A stretch of DNA of 40,754 bases from Gordonia sp. (in: high G+C Gram-positive bacteria) (GTDB lineage: Bacteria; Actinomycetota; Actinomycetes; Mycobacteriales; Mycobacteriaceae). Under the pieces are notes generated by a model. It saw only the letters and a list, made by a program, of their open reading frames with translations, made no database searches and had not been told where the DNA came from. The stretch is from NCBI RefSeq assembly GCF_020438995.1, contig NZ_JAGQTN010000283.1, forward strand, positions 1-40,754, written 5' to 3'. A program made the translations under genes and the position numbers. This document shows, in pieces, positions 18,053 to 25,667 of the stretch. Positions within the stretch are counted from its first letter, which is position 1. Each line of letters opens with the position of its first letter.

Positions 18053-18810
18053 CGCCACACTCGATGATCTCGACCCGGATGCCATCACCCGTGCCCGCGA
18101 AGGGTTCACCGAACGCTATCCGCGACTCGCCGATGAAATCGCTACGTGGGACGATGCCACCTTCCTTGCCAAGGCGCGGCTCACTCATCAGGGGCAGATC
18201 ACTCGCGCTGCGGTCATCTTGCTCGGCCGTCGCGAGTCAGCGGTACTGCTCAGCCCCCACATGGCCGAGTTGACCTGGAAACTTGTCGGCGAAGAATCGG
18301 CGTTCCAGCACTTCAGTCCTCCCTTCCTTGTGACAGCGACCGAACTGGTCAAGCGGATCCGGAACGTGCAGATCCGCTTCAACCCACCGAATGAGCTGAT
18401 CTACCGCGAGATCGAGAAGTACAACGAATCGGGCCTGCACGAAGCCCTGTACAACTGCATCGCGCACCAGGACTATCGGAAGCACTCACGGATCATCGTC
18501 ATCGAGTACGTAGACCGGGTCGAGTTCATCAGCGTCGGCGAGTTCTATGAACTACATGCGGACCCGGGTCCTCGATGACGAGTTCTATGCGCAACTGATC
18601 ATCGACTACCTCCGCGAGTTCGAGAGCGCCCCACTCCGCGAGATCGACGCATTTCTCCGTGATGAGCTTCCCGACTCGTTCAGCGAGGAGCAGCGAGACA
18701 ACAAGGTCCGGAACATGCTGGCAAGGCTACGCAAGGACGGGACAATCCACAGTGTCGGCTCGACTCGGGCTGCGCGATGGACGTTGAAACTATCTCAAAT
18801 CAAGCAATGC
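18053..18810 (+). pseudogene. Remnant of an AlbA_2/AAA_4-type ATP-binding transcriptional regulator (RecG-like family)
   Basis: Two frames. 18053-18578 encodes NATLDDLDPDAITRAREGF...ITRAAVILLGRRES...ELIYREIEKYNESGLHEALYNCIAHQDYRKHSRIIVIEYVDRVEFISVGEFYE, the middle to C-terminal part of these proteins; the N-terminal AlbA/Schlafen-like domain is missing. The product breaks off after VGEFYE. A second frame from 18547 (NYMRTRVLDDEFYAQLIIDYLREF...LLARLRKDGTIHSVG) resumes at what is normally the C-terminal winged helix. The roughly 150 residues between are absent, so there is a 5' truncation plus an internal deletion with frame change. CGAGTTCTATG occurs on both sides of the joint. Confidence 0.7.
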
Positions 18811-18848
18811 CACGGGCACCTGCCGGCAGGCCGAACCGATCTGACCAG

Positions 18849-18872
18849 GCAGTTCGTTAACTTACGAACTGC
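18849..18872. repeat. Perfect 9-bp inverted repeat in the island
   Basis: GCAGTTCGT, six-base spacer TAACTT, ACGAACTGC. It lies between the two broken genes in the most AT-rich stretch here. Possible operator or terminator of the lost gene. Confidence 0.5.
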
Positions 18873-18904
18873 AAAAGCTATCTCAAATAATCCAAAAGGA
18901 GTCG

Positions 18905-19162
18905 GTGTCACTCATCCCCACCCCTGTGGGCGACTACAACCCGGACTGGGCCATCGCCTTTCATGAAGGTACGGTCAAGCACATCTACTTCGTCGCCGAG
19001 ACCACGGGCACCATGTCGACATTGGGCATCAAAGGTATCGAGAAGGCCAAAATAGATTGTGCCACAAGGTTCTTCGATATGCTCACAGCCCGACACAACG
19101 GTGAGGTCGTCTACAAGCAGGTCGACGGATTCGACAAGCTCATGCAACTCGTCTCGACATAG
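18905..19162 (+). pseudogene. 3' remnant of a type III restriction enzyme Res subunit
   Basis: 85 codons matching the extreme C-terminus of type III restriction subunits: [30 protein letters not shown], then a [17 protein letters not shown] segment and a terminal stretch ending [12 protein letters not shown]. Full Res proteins are around 900-1000 aa, so the helicase part and the partner methylase are gone. Codon use (AAA, ATA, GAT) is less GC-biased than the surroundings, consistent with acquired DNA. The GTG at 18905 is merely the first possible start; no function is expected. Confidence 0.75.
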
Positions 19163-19183
19163 CAGTCGACTGCGTTCGCGAGC

Positions 19184-19291
19184 CGGCCAATCGAGCATGC
19201 GCAGCCCACCTTCTTGATCGCGCCGACGTTGCCGGCGTTGGCGTACGAGGTAGCGCGGCCAATCGAGCATGCGCAGCCCACCTTCTTGATC
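19184..19291 (+). repeat. 36-bp direct repeat pair at the right island edge
   Basis: A 36-bp string beginning CGGCCAATCGAGCATGCGCA and ending CTTCTTGATC is repeated exactly at 19184-19219 and 19256-19291, a period of 72 bp. The second copy runs straight into the dispersed repeat at 19285, the first into unrelated sequence. Confidence 0.85.
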
Positions 19292-19340
19292 CCTGAGGGC
19301 GACGCGAGGCACGAGCGAGCGTCTCGAAGGGTCCGGCGAC
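19285..19340 (+). repeat. Dispersed 'LIPE' repeat, second subtype, at the right island edge
   Basis: CTTGATCCCTGAGGGCGACG, continuing to GCGTCTCGAAGGGTCCGGCGAC. Full-length copy in the same orientation as all the others in the window. Confidence 0.8.
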
Positions 19341-19431
19341 GTACACCCCTGACAGAACCACCCCAGAACGTTCCGACACCGAATCAACCCCCACCGCCGA
19401 CGCTGCTTGTTACAGTACTGAGGATTTCTCA

Positions 19432-19453
19432 GGTAGTGACTCACATCACTACC
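19432..19453. promoter_or_regulatory. CRP-like palindrome before the DUF3089 gene
   Basis: GGTAGTGA-N6-TCACTACC is a perfect inverted repeat containing GTGA-N6-TCAC, the core of CRP-family sites. It ends 19 bases before the start codon. TACAGT at 19411-19416 is a possible -10 upstream, which would make the site repressing. Confidence 0.4.
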
Positions 19454-19472
19454 CAGGGTGGAGGAGATGCTC

Positions 19473-20636
19473 GTGCAGTCGACCAATCGGTGGTCCGGGT
19501 CTATCGCCGTGATGGCGACGTTCCTGCTGGTCGCGATACCGGCGCTGCTCGCGCCGAGCGCACAGGCGGCGCCGTCCGGCTACACCAACTGGCTGTGCCA
19601 TCCGAGCAAGGCGAACGATCCATGCGATCTGCCCAATGACACCACCGACCTCGGCACCGGAAAGACGACGCCGGCGACGAAAGTCACCGACGCCGACCGC
19701 AAGGTCGACTGCTTCTACGTGTATCCGACCGTCACCGACCAGTTGTCGCTGGTGGCCGACCGCGTCGCGGCACCTGAGGTGAAGTCGATCGCAAGCTTCC
19801 AGGCCGCCCGGTTCAACACCCAATGCCGCGTGTTCGCACCGGTATACCGGCAGATGACGTTGTTCGGCCTGACGCCCGCGGCGATGGCGGCATGGGTGGG
19901 CAATCGCGATCTGGCCAAGCCCGGCTACAGCGACGTGCTGCGTGCGTGGAAGGAGTACCTGCGCAACGACAATCACGGCCGCGGCGTCATCTTCATCGGC
20001 CACTCGCAGGGAACGATGATGTTGCGCAAGCTGATCCGTGAACAGATCGATCCGGATCCGGCGCTGCGCAAGAAGCTGGTCGGCGCCATCCTGGTCGGCG
20101 GCAATGTGATGACCGCACCCGGCAAGACCACCGGCGGCGACTTCACGAACATCCCCGTATGCACCCGGCAAGCCCAATCCGGTTGTGTCGTGGCCTATTC
20201 CACCGACCTGATCGGTCTGCCGTCGCTGTTCGGCAACAGCGCGCTCGACCAGCTCAGCGGCCCCATGGGCCTGCCGTTCGGTCCCCGCCTACAGGTAGCC
20301 TGCACCGATCCGTCGACGATCGCCGGCGACCACACGCCGGTCGGAGTGACCATGCCGAGCGCACCGTTCGCATTCGGCATCATCTCGATCCTGATGCAGT
20401 ACACCACCTTCCCCGAGCCGCTGCCCACGTCGGCATCGACCTGGACCACCACCCAGGGCCGCGTGATCGCCAAGTGCACCAACGTCAATGGCTTCCACCG
20501 CCTGCACGCGACGATAGTCCGCCGTCAGCAGGTCAACGAAGTACCGCTGTTCGACACCCACCTCCTCGACATGAACGCGGGCCTGGACCTCCTGGTCTCC
20601 ATCGCCCACAAACAGATCGAGAGCTACGGCGCCTGA
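19473..20636 (+). CDS. Secreted DUF3089 alpha/beta-hydrolase (lipase/esterase-like)
   Basis: 387 aa. A cleavable signal peptide of about 33 residues ends LLAPSAQA. The mature part has paired cysteines (LCHPSKANDPC), VDCFYVYPTV and the nucleophile elbow GHSQG with Ser178, all DUF3089 features. Likely an extracellular or cell-wall ester hydrolase; the substrate is unknown. The GTG at 19473 was chosen because AGGGTGGAGGAG lies 6-8 bases upstream; the ATG at 19467 would sit right against that site. Single-gene unit followed immediately by a hairpin terminator. Confidence 0.86.
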   Translation: MQSTNRWSGSIAVMATFLLVAIPALLAPSAQAAPSGYTNWLCHPSKANDPCDLPNDTTDLGTGKTTPATKVTDADRKVDCFYVYPTVTDQLSLVADRVAAPEVKSIASFQAARFNTQCRVFAPVYRQMTLFGLTPAAMAAWVGNRDLAKPGYSDVLRAWKEYLRNDNHGRGVIFIGHSQGTMMLRKLIREQIDPDPALRKKLVGAILVGGNVMTAPGKTTGGDFTNIPVCTRQAQSGCVVAYSTDLIGLPSLFGNSALDQLSGPMGLPFGPRLQVACTDPSTIAGDHTPVGVTMPSAPFAFGIISILMQYTTFPEPLPTSASTWTTTQGRVIAKCTNVNGFHRLHATIVRRQQVNEVPLFDTHLLDMNAGLDLLVSIAHKQIESYGA

Positions 20637-20637
20637 C

Positions 20638-20674
20638 TTTGCCGGCGATCCCGTTTTCCGAGATCAGCGGCAAA
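20638..20674. terminator. Bidirectional hairpin between the DUF3089 gene and the SDR fragment
   Basis: TTTGCCG pairs with CGGCAAA (20668-20674), with inner GATC/GATC. It begins one base past the DUF3089 stop and lies 12 bases beyond the stop of the convergent truncated SDR gene. Confidence 0.5.
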
Positions 20675-20686
20675 CTCGATCAATCT

Positions 20687-20857
20687 TTACTGCGCCCGCT
20701 CGTCGAGATCGATGACGGCCACCCGGACCCCGTTCGCGGCCAGGTCCACGGCGATCGAACTGCCCAGACCACCCGCACCACCTGTGATCACCGCAACGGT
20801 CCCGACCAGCGCGGCACGTTCGGCGAACCACACGCCAGAACCACAATCGGGCGTCAT
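20687..20857 (-). pseudogene. Truncated short-chain dehydrogenase (N-terminal 56 residues only)
   Basis: The ATG at 20857 overlaps the LLM-oxidoreductase stop as ATGA. The product contains VAVITGGAGGLGSSIAVDLA (residues 21-40), the Rossmann NAD(P)-binding Gly motif, then VAVIDLDERAQ and a stop. SDRs are normally about 250 aa; the Asn, Ser, Tyr and Lys catalytic part is absent and no continuation is seen in other frames before the DUF3089 gene. This looks like a 3' deletion that removed most of an operon gene. The intact SDR at 25664 may supply the lost activity (inference). Confidence 0.7.
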
Positions 20858-21708
20858 GACAGGTACGTGGTGCCGAAGCTCTCGAGGAACTCAGTGGTGG
20901 CAGGTAGCCCGTCGGTGAAGCTGCTCACCAGAATCCAGGTCACTCCTGCCTTCTCCAAGGCCGCGAAAGCCTCCCAATGCCGGTCGACGTCGGTCGTCGG
21001 ATCCTCGATGCCCGCTCCGCTGTAGGAGTAGACGACGTCGATCGGGTCAAGCCGCCCGGCCGCGACGGCACTCTCCCGGATTTCCGAGATCGTCTCTGCA
21101 AGTGCGGAATACGTTCCCAGTTCCGGAGTGCGGGCGGTGGAGCTGAGTTCACCGCCACCGGACATCGGCATCCAGCCCTGCGCCCGGTTGGCGACACGCC
21201 GCCGGCTGAGCTTGGAGTTGCCACCGATCCAGATCGGAATGGGGTCCTGCACGGGTACCGGCCGGGCCATCACGTCCCGGGCGCTGAAGTGGCTACCCTG
21301 GTAGCTGAACGGCTTTCCGCTCCAATGCTGCGGCAATACGTCCAGCGCCTCATCGAACAACACGTTCCGCTCATCGAAATCGACACCGAGAGCGTGAAAT
21401 TCGCTCTTCTGGTAGCCGGTCCCGATCCCGGGGATCAGCCGACCTCCGGACAATTTGTCCAGTGTCGCAGCCGATTTCGCCAGCAGCGACGGATTTCGGT
21501 ACGGAGCAACCGCCAGATACGTGAGCAACCTGATGCGTTCGGTGGCAGCGGCGACAAATCCCAGTGCCACAAAAGGATCGAAGGTCTGATGCCCACCGGC
21601 GTCGAGCCAGCGAGCACCCGGAACAGGATGCTCGCTCAAGGCAAAGCCGTCGAATCCACTTCGTTCGGCCGCGACCGCAACGTCTTTGAGCGGACCCGCC
21701 GCCGACAC
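20854..21708 (-). CDS. LLM-class flavin-dependent oxidoreductase (F420- or FMN-dependent)
   Basis: 284 aa TIM-barrel bacterial luciferase-like protein. Seen: RIRLLTYLAVAPYRNPSLLAKSAATLDKLSGGRLIPGIGTGY, a family hallmark, and PIPIWIGGNS. In this order many such enzymes use F420. Likely an oxidation or reduction step in the neighbouring pathway. The GTG at 21708 is the only standard start in frame after a stop at about 21744; it omits the usual first beta-strand (about 8-12 residues), so the real start could be a non-standard codon. 50 bases after the thiolase stop, and translationally coupled to the truncated SDR. Confidence 0.82.
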   Translation of the reverse strand: MSAAGPLKDVAVAAERSGFDGFALSEHPVPGARWLDAGGHQTFDPFVALGFVAAATERIRLLTYLAVAPYRNPSLLAKSAATLDKLSGGRLIPGIGTGYQKSEFHALGVDFDERNVLFDEALDVLPQHWSGKPFSYQGSHFSARDVMARPVPVQDPIPIWIGGNSKLSRRRVANRAQGWMPMSGGGELSSTARTPELGTYSALAETISEIRESAVAAGRLDPIDVVYSYSGAGIEDPTTDVDRHWEAFAALEKAGVTWILVSSFTDGLPATTEFLESFGTTYLS

Positions 21709-21758
21709 GTCACCATCGGAACCGATCGTTTCCGGATAGTATTAGATGTACCGCATTG

Positions 21759-22934
21759 TCACAGCGAGACGATCGTCGCCGACGCAGTTCCGGGCGCGCC
21801 GTACACCTGGGCCAGGCCCACGCGCGGGTTGCCGGGCACCTGCCGGTCGCCGCATTCGCCGCGCAACTGTTTGACCAGCTCGTGCATCTGCCGCAGACCC
21901 GACGCACCGATCGGTTCACCGTTGGCGATGAGGCCACCATCGGTGTTGACGGGGATGGAGCCGTCGATCTCGGTGGCTCCTTCGGCCAGAAGTTGTTCCT
22001 GCTCACCGTCTTTGCACAGCCCGGTCTCGGCCATGTGGATGACCTCGGCGCCGGCGTCAGTGTCCTGGAGCTGGGCGATGTCGACGTCCTCGGGTCCGAT
22101 GCCGGCCCGCTCGTACGCGGCGCGGGCGGCGTACACCGTGGGTGAGAGATCCTCGATGAGCGGTGCCGACGTGGCGTGCACCTCGTACGCACCGGCCCGC
22201 CGAGTACGGATCTCACTGGCGCGCAGGAATACCGGCTTGTCGGTGAACTTGTGCGCGATGTCGCCGCGGCACATGATCACCGCGGCCGCCCCCTCGTCGG
22301 GTGAACAGAACATATACTGGGTGAGCGGATAGTTGACCAGTTGCGAGGCCAGGATGTCGTCCTCGCCGATCGGTGTGCGGCGGAAGGCGTTCGGGTTCTT
22401 CTCACCGTTGCGGAAGTTCTTGGCCGCCACCCGCGCCAGGGTGCGCTGCGAGATGCCGTGGTCGTGGATGTAGCGGTTGGCCTTCATCCCGAAGAACTTG
22501 GTGGTGAGGAACTGCCCGTTCTCCGCATACCACTGCGGCAGAGCCAGTTTCGCGGGATTATCGGTGAACGCACCACGGGGATGCTTGTCCATGCCGACGG
22601 CGATGCCGATGTCGTAGGTGCCCAGGCGGATGGTGTCGGCGGTCTGCGCGATAGCGCTGGCCGAGGTGGCGCACGCGTTGAACACATTGGTGAAGGTGAT
22701 ACCGGTCAGACCCACCAACCGGGTGACCGCGTCGGGGTTGGAGATCTCATAGCTGCCGCCGAACCCGAACTGAATGTCCTTCCATTCCAGACCCGCGTCG
22801 GTGAGCGCCAGTTGTATTGCCTCAGCGCCCATTTCCATCGCGGTCTTGTCGAATCGGCCGAAAGGGTGCAGGCCCACCCCGATGATGGCCACGTCCGGTC
22901 GAGCGGAGCGAGGGGAATCGCCACTGTTGGTCAT
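21759..22934 (-). CDS. Thiolase-fold lipid-transfer protein / SCPx- or Ltp2-like aldolase
   Basis: 391 aa thiolase-superfamily protein. Cys88 in NACATSASA matches the nucleophile position, but the second catalytic Cys near the C-terminus is replaced (GLAQVYGAPGTAS), so an ordinary Claisen thiolysis is doubtful. Such proteins act with a DUF35 partner; Ltp2 with ChsH2 performs retro-aldol cleavage in steroid side-chain degradation (established for that pair). Here a DUF35 gene lies immediately upstream with an ATGA overlap, which strongly suggests a complex. Start ATG at 22934. The substrate is unknown. Confidence 0.85.
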   Translation of the reverse strand: MTNSGDSPRSARPDVAIIGVGLHPFGRFDKTAMEMGAEAIQLALTDAGLEWKDIQFGFGGSYEISNPDAVTRLVGLTGITFTNVFNACATSASAIAQTADTIRLGTYDIGIAVGMDKHPRGAFTDNPAKLALPQWYAENGQFLTTKFFGMKANRYIHDHGISQRTLARVAAKNFRNGEKNPNAFRRTPIGEDDILASQLVNYPLTQYMFCSPDEGAAAVIMCRGDIAHKFTDKPVFLRASEIRTRRAGAYEVHATSAPLIEDLSPTVYAARAAYERAGIGPEDVDIAQLQDTDAGAEVIHMAETGLCKDGEQEQLLAEGATEIDGSIPVNTDGGLIANGEPIGASGLRQMHELVKQLRGECGDRQVPGNPRVGLAQVYGAPGTASATIVSL

Positions 22935-23350
22935 GCCGAAACACTCCTGAATGCGAAGGTATAGATGTCGTCGCCGGCGTCGTCCGTGGCGAATGGAATC
23001 ATCGTCAGCTCCACCCGCTGGCCGAACTCGATCTTCGACGGATCACTCTCGGTGAGCCGGCCCTCGACTCGAACCACATCGTCGAGTTCGACGAGACCGA
23101 CACCGAACGGCTGGAAGTCCTTGCCGACCGGACCGACGTACGGCGCGCCGGGCGGAAACGCCTGCACGGTCCAAGCGACGATCGTCCCGGTCCGCGGCAG
23201 CAACTCCTCCGTCATCGGCGCGGTGCTGCAGTTGGGGCAGCGATCCTGCGCGGGAAAGGTCACGAACTCGCACGCTCCGCAGCGGCTGCCGATGAGCTGC
23301 GGGTCCGCATCGGGCCAGGTGGAGATCTCCGGCGCCAGAGCCTTGGGCAT
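22931..23350 (-). CDS. DUF35 OB-fold / zinc-ribbon protein, thiolase partner
   Basis: 139 aa. Zinc ribbon Cys24-X2-Cys27 and Cys38-X2-Cys41, then an OB-fold domain (GTIVAWTVQAFPPGAPYVGP to the end) that in related proteins contacts acyl-CoA. Acts as the accessory subunit of the thiolase-like protein encoded next. The ATG at 23350 has GGAGGGATGAC upstream. First gene of a minus-strand operon (DUF35, thiolase-like, LLM oxidoreductase, truncated SDR). Its promoter carries several TGAGAA-type half-sites shared with the ligase and amidohydrolase promoters. Confidence 0.88.
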   Translation of the reverse strand: MPKALAPEISTWPDADPQLIGSRCGACEFVTFPAQDRCPNCSTAPMTEELLPRTGTIVAWTVQAFPPGAPYVGPVGKDFQPFGVGLVELDDVVRVEGRLTESDPSKIEFGQRVELTMIPFATDDAGDDIYTFAFRSVSA

Positions 23351-23363
23351 GTCATCCCTCCAG

Positions 23364-23425
23364 ATGATTCTCTAATTCTCAGCCAATGTATCTCATGTTC
23401 TCGTATGATGGAAACATGATTCTCA
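23364..23425 (-). promoter_or_regulatory. Promoter of the DUF35 operon with clustered TGAGAA half-sites
   Basis: On the minus strand TTTCCA-N18-TACATT (-10 at 23385-23390) is a fair promoter. Around it are TGAGAATCATG (23415-23425; 23409-23425 matches 14 of 17 bases of the amidohydrolase palindrome), CGAGAACATGAGATAC and TGAGAATTAGAGAATCA. The repeated half-sites suggest cooperative binding of the same regulator. Confidence 0.45.
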
Positions 23426-23475
23426 CACGGCCACCGCCCAACCGGCCACGAGCCCGCCCTAAGATCGGCCCGGGA

Positions 23476-24114
23476 TCAGTCATCGCCCCCGAACGTCGGA
23501 AACGGCGGCACAGGCGGCGAATAGTATTGCCGCGGAGAGCCTTCCAGCTCGGTCAACACCGACTCGACCAGTTCGTAGGTCTCCCGGTGACCATCGGAGA
23601 AGCCGAGCGACTCCTCCATCATCACCACGCGGGAGACGCTGGTCAGCACGACGATAAGCGCAGCGGGAGGAATCTCGCCGAACCGGCTCTCCGCTCGGGT
23701 GAGCGCCTTCTCGATCGTGCGCTGAGCCTCGATCCGCAGCTCCGCGGAGTACTTCGCGATCTCGGCGCGCAGTTCCTTGCGATGATTGGCCAGCGCCAGC
23801 AGTTCCGTGGTGAACGCCGCGATTTGCGGATCGGTACTGAACTGCCATAGCGCCCACAGCGGTTGCGGGCAGTTCAACAGGGCACGCTGCTGCTCCACTC
23901 CCTCTGCGGCGCGGCGCCGGAACATCTCCAGGAAGAGTTCGTCCATGGTCCGGAAGTAGTAGTGCACCAACTGCGGCTTCAGCCCGGCCTCATCAGCAAC
24001 CTTTCTGGATGTCACTGCACCGTAGCCCTTTTCGACCATCAGTCGTTCGGCCGCGTCGAGCAGCGCCGTTCGGCTCGCCGCATCGCGCGTTCCAATCCTG
24101 CGTCCATCACTCAC
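23476..24114 (-). CDS. TetR-family transcriptional regulator (TetR1)
   Basis: 212 aa. N-terminal helix-turn-helix: RTALLDAAERLMVEKGYGAVTSRKVADEAGLKPQLVHYYFRTMDELF (residues about 14-60), then an all-helical ligand domain. The GTG at 24114 was chosen (VSDGRRIG) with GGAG 10 bases upstream; a GTG at 24171 would add 19 low-complexity residues. Divergent from the P450-mce operon. A palindrome midway between the two starts (24222-24241) is its most likely operator. It also lies upstream of the DUF35 operon in the same direction, with a 125-base gap. The ligand is probably a pathway intermediate or CoA ester (inference). Confidence 0.88.
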   Translation of the reverse strand: MSDGRRIGTRDAASRTALLDAAERLMVEKGYGAVTSRKVADEAGLKPQLVHYYFRTMDELFLEMFRRRAAEGVEQQRALLNCPQPLWALWQFSTDPQIAAFTTELLALANHRKELRAEIAKYSAELRIEAQRTIEKALTRAESRFGEIPPAALIVVLTSVSRVVMMEESLGFSDGHRETYELVESVLTELEGSPRQYYSPPVPPFPTFGGDD

Positions 24115-24221
24115 ATCAGCATCTCCAGTCCCGCCACGACGTGCGTCGACACCACCCGCAGTGGCCGCCACCCGAACATGACCTTGACCTCACTGCGCCA
24201 TACTGGTAATCCTAGTCACAT

Positions 24222-24241
24222 TGCTGAGCGAGTGCTCAGCA
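24222..24241. promoter_or_regulatory. Perfect palindrome between TetR1 and the P450-mce operon
   Basis: TGCTGAGC-GAGT-GCTCAGCA, 8-bp arms. It is nearly equidistant (about 110 bases) from both divergent start codons, the classical place for an autoregulatory TetR operator. Confidence 0.6.
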
Positions 24242-24356
24242 CATCTACTTCGCGGTTCAGCCCCCGCAGAACAAATCACACAGCCCGATGAACGCCGTAT
24301 CCCATCGAAGCGGACCACTCCACCGGGCAGCACATACTTCCGACAAAGGAGACACC

Positions 24357-25667
24357 GTGAGCGAGCTCAAAGACCACGACAGCGGCATCCTGGATCTGGA
24401 CTTCTTCACGGCGCAGGAGTTGGTCCCCGATCCCTACCCATACTTCGATGAGCTACGCGCCAAGTGCCCGGTGACCCGGGAGTCACACCGAGGCGTATAC
24501 GCTGTCACCGGCCATGCCGAAGCAGTGAAGGTTTTCAAGGATCCCGACAACTTCTCCTCCTGCATCTCGGTGTCCGGACCGTTCCCCGGCCTTCCGTTCA
24601 CCCCCGAGGGCAGCGACATCAGCGCCCAGATCGCCGCCCACCGCACCGAGCTGCCCCTGCACGAGCACATGGTCACCATGGATCCACCCGACCACGCCCG
24701 CGCCCGGAGTCTGCTCAGCCGGCTGCTCACCCCCAAACGAATCAGCGAGAACGAACAGTTCATGTCCCGCCTCGCCGACCAGTTCCTCGACGAGTTCATC
24801 GACACCGGCTCATGCGAGTTGATGGGCCACTACGGCAAATCCTTCGCACTGCTGACGATCGCCGACCTGCTCGGTGTACCCGAGGAGGACCACGAGGAAT
24901 TCCGCACCGTGCTCGGCGCACCGCGCAAGGGTGCCCGCCCCGGCGCCCTCGACAAAGAGGTGATGGCCGAGAACCCGTTGGAGTGGCTCGACACCAAGTT
25001 CACCGCCTACCTCGCCGACCGCCGCGAGAACCCCCGCAACGATGTGCTGACGCTGCTCGCGAAAGCCACCTACCGCGACGGCACTGTTCCCGAGCTGGTC
25101 GAGGTGGTGCGCACCGCGACATTCTTGTTCGCCGCGGGACAGGAAACCACCACCAAACTGATCACAGCCGCGCTGCGGGTCATCGGCGAACGCCCGGACC
25201 TGCAGCAGCAGTTGCGCGACGACCGCAGCCTGATCCCCACCTTCATCGAGGAGACGCTGCGGCTGGAAAGTCCGGTCAAGAGCGATTTCCGCGTGGCGGT
25301 GCGTGACACCACTCTCGGCGACACCGACGTGCCGGCCGGGTCGACGGTGATGATCTGCCCCGGTGCCGTCAACCGTGATCCCGAGACCTTCACCGAACCC
25401 AACGAGTTCGATATTGCGCGTGAGAACGTGCGGGAGCAGTTGGCGTTCGGCCGCGGTATCCACTCCTGTCCCGGCGCCCCGCTGGCCCGCGCCGAGGGCC
25501 GCGTCACCATCGAGAAATTCCTCGACCGGATGGCCGATATCCGCATCTCCACCGAACACCACGGCCCCGAGAGCAACCGGCGCTACGACTTCGAACCCAC
25601 CTACATCCTGCGTGGACTCACCGAGCTGCACCTGGAGTTCACCCCCATCGAAAGCGAGCAAGCATGA
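24357..25667 (+). CDS. Cytochrome P450
   Basis: 436 aa soluble bacterial P450. Haem-thiolate Cys371 in FGRGIHSCPGAPLARAE, I-helix oxygen-activation motif AGQETT (residues 260-265), and K-helix ETLR (299-302). The I-helix reads AGQETT rather than the usual AGxDTT, an acidic-residue swap (Glu for Asp) seen in some actinobacterial P450s. The GTG at 24357 follows AAAGGAG at 6 bases; a longer reading from 24288 lacks a site. No ferredoxin gene is adjacent, so redox partners come from elsewhere. It overlaps the SDR gene as ATGA and heads an operon that continues into yrbE/mce genes. Likely hydroxylates the imported substrate (inference). Confidence 0.95.
   Translation: MSELKDHDSGILDLDFFTAQELVPDPYPYFDELRAKCPVTRESHRGVYAVTGHAEAVKVFKDPDNFSSCISVSGPFPGLPFTPEGSDISAQIAAHRTELPLHEHMVTMDPPDHARARSLLSRLLTPKRISENEQFMSRLADQFLDEFIDTGSCELMGHYGKSFALLTIADLLGVPEEDHEEFRTVLGAPRKGARPGALDKEVMAENPLEWLDTKFTAYLADRRENPRNDVLTLLAKATYRDGTVPELVEVVRTATFLFAAGQETTTKLITAALRVIGERPDLQQQLRDDRSLIPTFIEETLRLESPVKSDFRVAVRDTTLGDTDVPAGSTVMICPGAVNRDPETFTEPNEFDIARENVREQLAFGRGIHSCPGAPLARAEGRVTIEKFLDRMADIRISTEHHGPESNRRYDFEPTYILRGLTELHLEFTPIESEQA

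Noticed and set aside
18547-18966. Separate small gene encoding a 139-aa protein
   Set aside because: Its first 80 residues match the C-terminal winged helix of the broken AAA_4-type gene and the rest is non-homologous read-through, so it is part of the pseudogene.
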